From positions 372,001 to 436,000 of the forward strand of contig JAHCID010000002.1 of NCBI GenBank assembly GCA_026129405.1: DNA of 64,000 nucleotides, read 5' to 3'. The notes below the pieces were generated by a model. It did no database searches. It saw only the letters and a program-made list of their open reading frames with translations, and had not been told where the DNA came from. Positions 55,532 through 63,224 of this stretch are shown in pieces. The first letter of the stretch is position 1. Every line of letters begins with the position of its first letter. The position numbers and the translations under genes are program-made. Source of the DNA: a bacterium (GTDB lineage Bacteria > Desulfobacterota > Binatia > DP-6).

Positions 55532-57259
55532 TCACTCCGCCGGGGGCTCGTCGTCCGAGGTCCGCCGATCCGGCTGCGGGGGGCGGCCCTTCCACTTCGC
55601 GACCTCGGCGGCGACCTGCTTCTGGCGCGCCGGGTCGAGGGCGGTGTCGATGGCGTTGTAGGAGGTCTGCGACGGGAACCCGAAGCCGGTCCCGGCCTCG
55701 GCGACCACGTCCATGAAGCGCAGGTAGATCTCCTCCCGCACGGCCAGGAACTCGCTCGCGTCGCTGGTGAGGACGTAGGCGAAGATCTCGACGTCGAGCG
55801 TCGACGGCCCGAAGCGGATGAAGCGCACGCGGGCGGGGTTCGGGTCGACCTTCGGGTGGTCGAGCAGCACCTGCTTCAGCTCGACCAGGAGCCAGCGCAT
55901 CTGGTCGGGCGTGGTCTCGTAGCGCAGCCCGAGCGTGGTGTTGAACCAGATGCGGTCGCGCAGCGCGTAGTTCTCGAGCTGGAGGCCGGAGAAGTCGGCG
56001 TTGGGCACGGTCACGACGGTGCGGTCGAGCGTGCGGATGCGCGTCGAGCGCAGGCCGATGTCCTCGACGGTGCCGACGCGGTCGCCGAAGCGGCAGAAGT
56101 CGCCGACGCGCACCGGCTGGTCGACGATGAGCGACAGGCCGCCGAACAGGTTCTCGAGCGACTTCTGCGCCGCCAGCGCGACCGCGAGGCCGCCGACGCC
56201 GAGGCCGGCGAGCAGGCCGGTCATGTCGAAGCCGAAGTTCTGGAAGATCGCGAGCAGGGCCAGGAAGACGACGAACGTCTTCGCGATCCGGCGGGTGAGC
56301 GGGATCGCCGAGGTCGCGACCGTCTGTCCGCGCTCGGCGAGGCGGATCGCCGTCGCGCGCGTGAGGCCGTCGATCAGGCGCAGGACGGTCCACGTCACCG
56401 CCAGCGTCAGCAGCGCGGACAGGAGCCCCATGAAGAAGCGGTGCACGGGCAGCGCCAGGCGCACCGCGAAGATGCCGGCCCAGAACACGCCGACGGTGAG
56501 CGCGAGCCGCAGCGGCCCCTTGATGAGCTCCCCGACGGCGGCGTCGAGCTTCGACTCGTGCCGCCGCGCGAACCACATCCCGAGCGCGAGCAGCGGGCGG
56601 GTGACGATCCACGCCAGCACCGTCGCCGCGAGCAGCAGCGCGGCGAGCGCGATCCACTGCCAGAGCTGGACGTCGAAGACGCGCCAGGCGAAGAACCAGT
56701 CGGGCAGCAGCCGTGCGAGCGGGCCGTCGCCGAACTCGTCCCAGAGCGCCGGCAGCTGCTGCACGCTGACGCGCGCGATCTTCCACTCACGTGCGCCGGC
56801 GGCACCGGGCAGGCGTTCGATGAACACCTTCACCGAGCCGTCGCGCGTCTTGATCGAGCCGACGAGATCGCGCCGGTCGGGGAGGCCGTCGGTCTTGTCG
56901 CCCTCGGGGTCGTTGCTGAGCGCGTCGAGGTCGACCCACAGCTTGCGGTCGAGGATCGTCTTCAGCTGCTGCGCGATCTCCGGCCCCTCGCCCGCGGCGT
57001 GATCGCGCAGGTCGACGTGGGTCGCGGCCGTCTTCCAGTCGCCGGCGCGGGCGGCCCAGAGGAAGCCGCGCATCGTGCTGCGCGGGCTGTCGTAGCCGAC
57101 GTCGTCCTCCTCGGGGATCGTCGTCGTGGTGCTCGCGGTCGCCGCGGCGGTGGTGCCCGGCGCCTGCTGCGCGAGCGCGGGCCGGCCCGCGGCGAAGAGC
57201 AGCACCAGCGCGACGGCCGCGAGGAACCGCCGCACGGGCGATGCGGCGCGCGACGTCAC
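55532..57259 (-). CDS. MscS-family mechanosensitive ion channel with exported N-terminal domain
   Basis: 575 residues. The GTG start at 57259 overlaps the aroD stop as GTGA, which decides the start. A signal peptide (about 1-30) is followed by a short Thr run (ATASTTTTIP), a ~130-residue periplasmic domain, then about four membrane helices. The pore-lining segment and beta domain are clear: DMTGLLAGLGVGGLAVALAAQKSLENLFGGLSLIVDQPVRVGD and the following VGTVEDIGLRSTRIRTLDRTVVTVPNADF. The end is a Pro-rich cytoplasmic tail. It would release solutes on osmotic downshift. Translational coupling to aroD has no obvious functional reason. Confidence 0.93.
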   Translation of the reverse strand: MTSRAASPVRRFLAAVALVLLFAAGRPALAQQAPGTTAAATASTTTTIPEEDDVGYDSPRSTMRGFLWAARAGDWKTAATHVDLRDHAAGEGPEIAQQLKTILDRKLWVDLDALSNDPEGDKTDGLPDRRDLVGSIKTRDGSVKVFIERLPGAAGAREWKIARVSVQQLPALWDEFGDGPLARLLPDWFFAWRVFDVQLWQWIALAALLLAATVLAWIVTRPLLALGMWFARRHESKLDAAVGELIKGPLRLALTVGVFWAGIFAVRLALPVHRFFMGLLSALLTLAVTWTVLRLIDGLTRATAIRLAERGQTVATSAIPLTRRIAKTFVVFLALLAIFQNFGFDMTGLLAGLGVGGLAVALAAQKSLENLFGGLSLIVDQPVRVGDFCRFGDRVGTVEDIGLRSTRIRTLDRTVVTVPNADFSGLQLENYALRDRIWFNTTLGLRYETTPDQMRWLLVELKQVLLDHPKVDPNPARVRFIRFGPSTLDVEIFAYVLTSDASEFLAVREEIYLRFMDVVAEAGTGFGFPSQTSYNAIDTALDPARQKQVAAEVAKWKGRPPQPDRRTSDDEPPAE

Positions 57260-57963
57260 GCGGGACCGAGCCGCTCGAGCAGTGCCGCCAGCTCGCCCAC
57301 CGGCAGCTGGCCGGGCGCCGTCGCCTGGCCCGCCGACGCGTACGTGAGGAGCGATCCGGCGGCGGGCAGCACGAGCCGCGAGAGCGGTCCCCACGGGCCC
57401 ATGCCGAGCGTCGCGACGCCGCGCTCGCGTGCCGCGATCGTGCATGCGAGCAGCGCGGCCAGGTCCGACGCGGCGACGGCGTGGGCCGCGAGCTTCGCGA
57501 CGTCGGCGCCGGCGTCGAAGGCGCGGGCGACGGTGGCGAGCAGCGCGTCCGCGTCGGGCGTGCGCAGGAAGTCGTGCGCCGACAGCACCACGAGGACGCC
57601 GGCCGCGCGGGCCTGCGGCACGAGGCGCGCGGCCAGCGACGTCGAGGCGATCTCCACGTCGATCGCCTGCACCAGCGGCAGCGCCGCGTCGTAGAGCGCG
57701 GCGCGCTGTGCATCGGGCATCGGCCGGCCGCCCTCGGCTTCGGCGCGCGCGGTGAAGAGGATCGGGCGCCCGCCGGCGCGCAGTCGCTCGAGGGCCGCGG
57801 TGACGTGTGTCACCGACGGCGTCGCGAAGAGGTCGGCGCGCAGCTCGACGGCGTGGGCGCCGTCGGCGGCGAGGAGCGCATCGACGTCCGACTCGCCGCC
57901 GGCGGCGACGATCACCGGGTGCGCACCGAGCGGCACCGCACCGATGGACAGCCGCGCGCCCAT
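57256..57963 (-). CDS. aroD: Type I 3-dehydroquinate dehydratase
   Basis: 235 residues, ATG at 57963. It catalyses the third step of the shikimate pathway through a Schiff base. Catalytic residues line up: E40 and R42 in VELRADL, H130 in LSAHDF, Schiff-base K157 in GADVAKLAAHA, and MGPWGPLSRL near residue 195, which matches the MSMGxxGxxSR phosphate/carboxylate-binding motif. Length fits the type I family. No other shikimate gene is in the window. Its stop is shared with the start of the MscS gene. Confidence 0.92.
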   Translation of the reverse strand: MGARLSIGAVPLGAHPVIVAAGGESDVDALLAADGAHAVELRADLFATPSVTHVTAALERLRAGGRPILFTARAEAEGGRPMPDAQRAALYDAALPLVQAIDVEIASTSLAARLVPQARAAGVLVVLSAHDFLRTPDADALLATVARAFDAGADVAKLAAHAVAASDLAALLACTIAARERGVATLGMGPWGPLSRLVLPAAGSLLTYASAGQATAPGQLPVGELAALLERLGPA

Positions 57964-57995
57964 GGGCGCCGGGCTATCCGTCGGGCGGCGGAGGG

Positions 57996-58814
57996 TCAAG
58001 GCGTGGCGGCGTCGGGATGCGTGATCTGCACGCGGCCCGCGGTGTTCACGACCTCGCCGACGACGCGCCCGCTGAGGCGGCTGCGCGCACCGAAGCGCAC
58101 CTCGGTGGTCGGCGCATAGACGTCGGCCGTGACGCGCGAGCGGGCGCCCAGCCGCACGATCCCTTTGTTGTCGCCCTGCACGCGCAGGGTGATGGGCGCG
58201 ACGGCGCCGGGCGCCGCCTCGAGGTGGCCGCGGGCGCCGAGCTGGAAGCCGCGGCGGACGTCGATCTCGCAGGGCCCGAGGCAGAGCAGGCTCGCACCGG
58301 CGCCGAGCGTCACGGAGCGGAAGTCGAACGTGCCCGCCGCGAGCCGCAGCTCGCTGCCGGCGCCGACCTCGACGTCGCGGTAGCGACCCGGATCGACCTC
58401 GAGCCGGCGCGCACGCCGCGGGACCTTGATGTCCTGGCCGCCCGGCGTCGCCTGCACGACCGGCAGCAGCGCCTTGTCGACCAGCGGGTCGGGCGGCGGG
58501 CTGCACGAGCCGCTGCCGCCGACGACGAGGATGCAATACAGGGCGCCGACCCTGGCCCCGCCTGCAAGTCGGATGGACTGGGCGGCCGCGGCGGCGGAGA
58601 CGCGCGCCCGGCGCCGGAGACGCAGCTCGCCGCCGGTGACGCCCGCCGGCCCGGTGATCCGGTTTCGCGGCCCGAGCGTGACCGCATCGCGCCCGAGCAC
58701 GGCCCAGCCGGACGGCGTGCTGGGAGGGGTCTGCGGGGGCGTCTCCTGCGCGACGGCGATACCCGCCACCATCGAGCCCAGGACCATCACCCCCAGCACC
58801 ACACGCAACCGCAT
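57996..58814 (-). CDS. Exported short-turn beta protein of unknown function, related to the 7692/8933 pair
   Basis: 272 residues from the ATG at 58814 (an upstream ATG at 58832 is possible). Signal peptide about 1-22. After a Pro/Thr-rich stretch there are repeated short turns built on Leu-Gly-x-x-Ser/Arg units: VTLGPRNRITGP, GELRLRRRARVSA, VEVGAGSELRLAAGTFDFRSVTLGAGASLLC, VRLGARSRVTADVYAPTTEVRFGARSRLSGRVVGEVV. The arrangement resembles the middle part of the exported proteins at 7692 and 8933, including the C-x-Y/LCIL step and 'GRVVGE' near the end. A polymer-forming (bactofilin-like) beta-helix is one possible fold. It is divergent from the P450 gene. Confidence 0.7.
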   Translation of the reverse strand: MRLRVVLGVMVLGSMVAGIAVAQETPPQTPPSTPSGWAVLGRDAVTLGPRNRITGPAGVTGGELRLRRRARVSAAAAAQSIRLAGGARVGALYCILVVGGSGSCSPPPDPLVDKALLPVVQATPGGQDIKVPRRARRLEVDPGRYRDVEVGAGSELRLAAGTFDFRSVTLGAGASLLCLGPCEIDVRRGFQLGARGHLEAAPGAVAPITLRVQGDNKGIVRLGARSRVTADVYAPTTEVRFGARSRLSGRVVGEVVNTAGRVQITHPDAATP

Positions 58815-58884
58815 GACGCCGGGTCGTAGCATGGGCTCCACGAGGGCGCGATACCGCTCGACCACGGCGCGCGGCTTCGGCACC

Positions 58885-60213
58885 ATGCGTCGGATGGATG
58901 CCGCGACGTCGTCCGTGCCCGCCCCGCGCCAGCGCTTCTCCATGCTCGGCGTCGCGCAGCGGTTGCTCGAGCGCCCGTGGGTGGTGCGCGCGATCAACCC
59001 GATCATGGGACGATTCAACCCGTTCCTGCCCGAGTACCGCGCCGATCCGTATCCCTTCTACGCGCGGCTGCGCCGCGCGGCGCCGGCCTACTTCAGCCAG
59101 GTGCTGCGCGGCTGGATCCTCACCCGCCACGCCGACGTGACCGCGGTGCTGCACGACAAGCGCTTCTCGGTGGAGCGCCAGCGCTCGACGCTGTTCCAGC
59201 GCATGAAGCCGTTCGACAACCTCGATCCGGCCTTCGCCGACACGATCCTCGGGACGCTGCTGATGACCGATCCGCCGCGGCATACGCGGCTGCGCCGCCT
59301 CGTCAGCAAGGCGTTCACGCCGCGCATGGTCGCGCGCCTGCAGCCGCGGGTGGACGAGCTGGTCGAGGAGCTGCTCGATGCGCCGGCGGCGCGCGGCACG
59401 ATGGACGTCGTCGAGGCCCTCGCCTATCCGCTGCCGGTCATCGTCATCGCCGAGATGCTCGGGCTGCCGCCCGAGGACCGCGACCGCCTGCGCCGTTGGT
59501 CGCACGACCTCACCGGGCTCCTCGATCCGCTCCAGGCGAGCGGCGGCCTCGCGCAGCTCCAGCGCACCTACCACGAGGTGGTGGCATACATGTCGCGCGT
59601 GTTCGCCGCGCGCCGCGCCGAGCCGCGCGACGACCTCATCAGCGCGCTGGTCGCGGCCGAGGACGGCGGCGACACGCTCGGCGAGTCGGAGCTGATCGGG
59701 CTCGTCGTGCTCGTGCTCGGCGCCGGCCACGAGACGACGACGAACCTCATCGGCAACGCCGTGGTGGGCCTGCTGCGCCATCCCGCCGAGCGCCGCCGGC
59801 TGCAGGACGATCCGGCGCTGCTGCCGGCGGCGGTCGAGGAGTTCCTGCGCTGGGACAGTCCGGTGCAGCTCACCGACCGCGTCGCGCTCGAGGACTGCGA
59901 GGTCGCCGGCGTGCGCGTGCGCCGCGGGACGCTGGTCGCGACGATACTGGGCGCCGCGAACCGCGACCCGGACCGCTTCCCCGATCCGGATCGGCTCGAC
60001 GTCGGCCGGCGCGAGAACGACCACGTCTCGTTCGGCTCCGGCGTCCACTTCTGCCTGGGAGCGGCGCTGGCGCGGCTCGAGACGCAGGCGGCGGTGGGCG
60101 CGCTCCTGCGGCGGTTCCCGGATCTCGCAGGCGACGGGGCGCCGGTCGACTACCGGCGGTCCATGGTCCTGCGCGGTCCGACGCGGCTGACGCTGCGGCT
60201 CGCCGGGCGATGA
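58885..60213 (+). CDS. Cytochrome P450
   Basis: 442 residues, ATG at 58885 (a second at 58894). Soluble bacterial type with no N-terminal anchor. Oxygen-activation motif AGHETTTN at 280-287, K-helix E319xxR322 (EEFLRW), and haem-binding loop FGSGVHFCLGAALARLE with Cys390 as thiolate ligand. Substitution-prone regions give no hint of substrate. Redox partners (ferredoxin, reductase) are not in the window. It faces the exported beta-protein gene divergently and is followed, after a broken small ORF, by the synthase-like/thiolase pair, so a role in steroid- or lipid-type oxidation is possible but unproven. Confidence 0.95.
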   Translation: MRRMDAATSSVPAPRQRFSMLGVAQRLLERPWVVRAINPIMGRFNPFLPEYRADPYPFYARLRRAAPAYFSQVLRGWILTRHADVTAVLHDKRFSVERQRSTLFQRMKPFDNLDPAFADTILGTLLMTDPPRHTRLRRLVSKAFTPRMVARLQPRVDELVEELLDAPAARGTMDVVEALAYPLPVIVIAEMLGLPPEDRDRLRRWSHDLTGLLDPLQASGGLAQLQRTYHEVVAYMSRVFAARRAEPRDDLISALVAAEDGGDTLGESELIGLVVLVLGAGHETTTNLIGNAVVGLLRHPAERRRLQDDPALLPAAVEEFLRWDSPVQLTDRVALEDCEVAGVRVRRGTLVATILGAANRDPDRFPDPDRLDVGRRENDHVSFGSGVHFCLGAALARLETQAAVGALLRRFPDLAGDGAPVDYRRSMVLRGPTRLTLRLAGR

Positions 60214-60383
60214 TCGGTCGCGGCGGCGTGGCCGCCGATCGCGCCGTGCCGTGTGGGCCGCGGACGTTGGCGCAACGAGACAACGGATTGGCGTCCCGGT
60301 GCAACGCCCTGCCGCGGGGGGCGCGCTACGTTCGTCACCCAGGAGTCCGGCGGCCGCGCCGCGCGGAATCGGGAAGACAGGGA

Positions 60384-60616
60384 CGTGGAGCCGGAGGCGC
60401 GGGTGGTGCTGGCGCAGATCAGCGTGGGCCTGGGGACGATCGCCGTCGCCTGCGCCCGCGTCCCCGACATCAGAGGTGGCCGCAGCCACCTGCCACCTCG
60501 CCGACCAGCTCCAGGTCGCGACCGAGGGGGCGGGGCTCGCGGAGGCCTGGGACAGCGTGCGCGTGGGCATCGCGGACCTCGAGCGGGTCATGGCTGCACA
60601 GGCCAGCGAGACGTAG
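60384..60616 (+). pseudogene. Small ORF with an apparent frameshift near 60475
   Basis: From a GTG at 60384 the frame reads a plausible helical segment (EPEARVVLAQISVGLGTIAVACARVPD). Just after it the next frame reads EVAAATCHLADQLQVATEGAGLAEAW and DSVRVGIADLERVMAAQASET to a stop at 60616. Joined, they make a ~77-residue helical protein. A single extra base near 60475 would explain the break. I know no family. It could also be chance open frames in GC-rich DNA. Confidence 0.35.
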
Positions 60617-60676
60617 CCGCCCTGGGGTCGGCCGGCGTTGCGTACGCGCCGCCGCCCGCACTAAGGTCGCCGTTCC

Positions 60677-62071
60677 ATGGTCGGCCTCACCCGAGTTGCA
60701 ACCTACTTCCCGCGCCGTCGTCTCGAGCGCGCCCACATCGCCAAGGCCTGGGGCGGCCGCGCAGCGCCCGGTACCCGCACCGTCGCCGCCTGGGACGAGG
60801 ACGCGCTGACGCTCGCCGTCGACGCGACGCTCGCCTGCCTCGGCGACGCCGACCCGGCCGGCTTCGACGCGCTCTACTTCGCCAGCACGAGCGCGCCGTA
60901 CCTCGAGAAGCAGGTGGCGAGCGTGGTCGCGACCGCCGCCGACCTGCCGCGCGCGGTCGCCACGGCCGACTTCGGCGGCTCCATCCGCTGCGGCGTGGCG
61001 GCGCTGGCGGCGGCGTGCGACGGCGTCGCCTCGGGGCGGCTGGCGCACGCGCTGGTGGCCGCCGCCGACGTGCGGCTCGTCGAGCCGGGCTCGGAGCTGG
61101 AGGCGCAGCTCGGCGACGGGGCCGCTGCGCTGGCCGTGGGCCGCGAGGGCGTCATCGCCGAGCTGGTGGCCGCGGCGTCGGTGGCCGAGGAGTTCACCTA
61201 CCTCTGGCGTACCGACGAGCAGCGCTACGTGCAGGTGGCCGACGCGCGCTTCGGCAACCAGTACGGCTACGCGCGCGACGTCCCCGAGGCGGTGAAGGCC
61301 GCGCTGCGCAAGGCCGAGCTGCCGCCGGCGAAGGTCGCGAGGCTCGTGCTGTCGGCGCCCGACGGGCGCACGGCGGCGGACGCCGCGAAGCGGATCGGCG
61401 TCGACGCCAAGGTGCTCGAGCCGGGGCTGGCGGCCGAGGCGGGGATGCTCGGGTCGGCGGATCCGCTGGTCCTTCTGGCCAAGGCGCTCGAGACCGCGCA
61501 GCCCGGCGAGTTCGTCGTCGCCGCCGCCTACGGCGAGGGTGCCGATGCGCTGGTGTTCCGCGTGACTGATGCCATCGCTCAGCGCCGGCCGGTGCCCGTG
61601 GCCGAGCGGCTCGCGGGCGGCATCCCGGTGCAGTCGTACGAGCGCTGGCTGCGCGCGCGCAGCGTCCTGCCGTCGGAGGTCGCCGGCGAGCTCGTGTCGA
61701 CGTACATCGAGTGGCGCGAGCTGAAGCAGGACACGCGCCTCTACGGCAGCCGCTGCTCGGCGTGCGGCATGGTCCAGTACCCGCAGGCGGTCGTCTGCCA
61801 GGGCTGCCACGCCCGCGAGGGCATGGTCGATCACAAGCTCGCGAAGACCGGCAAGGTCTTCACGTTCACGATCGACAACCTCGCGCAGGTCCCGGAGCAC
61901 CCGATGCCCATGGTCATCGCCGACCTCGACGGCGGCGGCCGCATCTATCTCCAGGGCACCGACTGCGCCGACGGCGACATCGACGTCGACAAGCCGCTGC
62001 GCCTGACGTTCCGCCGTCTCCACGAGGCCGCCGGCAATCGCAACTACTACTGGAAGGTGAGACCCGCATGA
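60677..62071 (+). CDS. HMG-CoA synthase-like condensing domain fused to a Zn-ribbon/OB-fold (DUF35) domain
   Basis: 464 residues, ATG at 60677. Residues about 1-310 have a thiolase-fold condensing-enzyme pattern (TLAVDATLACLGDADPAGFDALYFASTSAPYLEKQ, TADFGGSIRCGVAALAAACDG, VAAAYGEGADALVFRV), closest in style to archaeal-type HMG-CoA synthase. C105 is near the expected nucleophile, but I cannot align it with certainty. Residues about 355-460 are a DUF35 domain: zinc-ribbon Cys C360, C363, C374 and C377, then an OB fold (GKVFTFTIDNL, PMVIADLDGGGRIYLQGTD). In archaea, HMG-CoA synthase, thiolase and DUF35 form one channelling complex. Here two of the three are fused, and the thiolase overlaps by ATGA. 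Confidence 0.85.
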   Translation: MVGLTRVATYFPRRRLERAHIAKAWGGRAAPGTRTVAAWDEDALTLAVDATLACLGDADPAGFDALYFASTSAPYLEKQVASVVATAADLPRAVATADFGGSIRCGVAALAAACDGVASGRLAHALVAAADVRLVEPGSELEAQLGDGAAALAVGREGVIAELVAAASVAEEFTYLWRTDEQRYVQVADARFGNQYGYARDVPEAVKAALRKAELPPAKVARLVLSAPDGRTAADAAKRIGVDAKVLEPGLAAEAGMLGSADPLVLLAKALETAQPGEFVVAAAYGEGADALVFRVTDAIAQRRPVPVAERLAGGIPVQSYERWLRARSVLPSEVAGELVSTYIEWRELKQDTRLYGSRCSACGMVQYPQAVVCQGCHAREGMVDHKLAKTGKVFTFTIDNLAQVPEHPMPMVIADLDGGGRIYLQGTDCADGDIDVDKPLRLTFRRLHEAAGNRNYYWKVRPA

Positions 62072-63213
62072 AGGACCAGGTCGCCGTCGTCGGCATCGGC
62101 TGCACCAAGTTCGGCGAGCGCTACGAGCGCACGTACGAGGAGCTCATCTGCGACGCCGCGTTCGCGGCCTACGACGACGCGGGCATCGACCCCGACGAGA
62201 TCCAGGCCGCCTACCTCGGGACGTACATGCCGGGCCCCGGCGGCGGAAAGAGCGCGACGTCGCTCGGCGACGCGCTCCGGCTCTACGGCCGCCCGATCAC
62301 CCGCGTCGAGAACTACTGCGCGACGGGCACCGACGCCTTCCGCAACGCCTGCCTCGCCATCGCCTCGGGCGTGTACGACGTCGTGCTCGTCCTCGGCGCC
62401 GAGAAGCTGAAGGACCGCGGCGGCCGCGGCCTGCCGCGCTTCGGCCACCCGCTGCTGGCGCGCGGCAACACGGCGCCGGGCCTCTTCGCCCTGGCGGCGA
62501 ACCGCTACATGCACACCTTCGGCATGGGCAAGGAGACGCTCGCGAAGGTGGCGGTGAAGAACCACGCCAACGGCGCCAAGAACGAGAAGGCGCATCTGCG
62601 CAGCGAGATCACCGTCGAGCAGGTGATGAAGTCGCCGATCATCGCGTCGCCCTTCGGCCTCTTCGACTGCTGCCCCACGACCGACGGCGCCGCCGCGGCG
62701 ATCGTCTGCCGCGCCGACCTCGCGAAGCGCTTCAAGAAGCCGGCGATCCTGGTGAAGGGCGCGGCGCTCGCGGTGGAGACGGGCAAGCCGTACTTCGACC
62801 CCACGTTCGACTACCTCGGCTTCCGCTCGACCGAGAAGGCCGCGCAGGCGGCGTACAAGATGGCGGGGGTGACGGCGAAGGACATCGACTTCGCGGAGGT
62901 GCACGACTGCTTCACGTGGACGGAGATCTCGAACACGGAGGATCTCGGGTTTTGCGAGAAGGGGCAGGGCGGCAAGCTGGCGGAGGAGGGGCGCACGGCG
63001 CTCGACGGGGACATCCCGATCAACACGAGCGGGGGTCTCAAGTCGTTCGGGCACCCGATCGGAGCCAGCGGCGTGCGGATGATCTACGAGGTCGTGTCGC
63101 AGCTGCGCGGTGAGGCGGGGGCGCGGCAGCTCCGGAAGGCGCGGCTCGGGCTGGCGCACAACGTCGGGGGGCCGGGGGCGGTGGCGTGCGTGGTGGTGCT
63201 GGGGAACGCGTAG
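62068..63213 (+). CDS. Thiolase-family protein (SCP-x / archaeal acetyl-CoA acetyltransferase type)
   Basis: 381 residues. The ATG at 62068 overlaps the previous stop as ATGA, implying coupled translation. Features: VAVVGIGCTKFGERYERTYEEL, nucleophile-loop Cys C84 in ENYCATGTDAFRNACLAIASG, the SCP-x-type DFAEVHDCFTWTEI with its His, NTSGGLKSFGHPIGASGVRMIYEV with the second His, and NVGGPGAVACVVVLG. It would condense or cleave acyl-CoA thioesters, probably in one complex with the fused synthase-like/DUF35 protein. Codon choice shifts toward ggg and gag in the last ~260 bases (from about 62950). Confidence 0.92.
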   Translation: MKDQVAVVGIGCTKFGERYERTYEELICDAAFAAYDDAGIDPDEIQAAYLGTYMPGPGGGKSATSLGDALRLYGRPITRVENYCATGTDAFRNACLAIASGVYDVVLVLGAEKLKDRGGRGLPRFGHPLLARGNTAPGLFALAANRYMHTFGMGKETLAKVAVKNHANGAKNEKAHLRSEITVEQVMKSPIIASPFGLFDCCPTTDGAAAAIVCRADLAKRFKKPAILVKGAALAVETGKPYFDPTFDYLGFRSTEKAAQAAYKMAGVTAKDIDFAEVHDCFTWTEISNTEDLGFCEKGQGGKLAEEGRTALDGDIPINTSGGLKSFGHPIGASGVRMIYEVVSQLRGEAGARQLRKARLGLAHNVGGPGAVACVVVLGNA

Positions 63214-63224
63214 GCTTCTGCACG

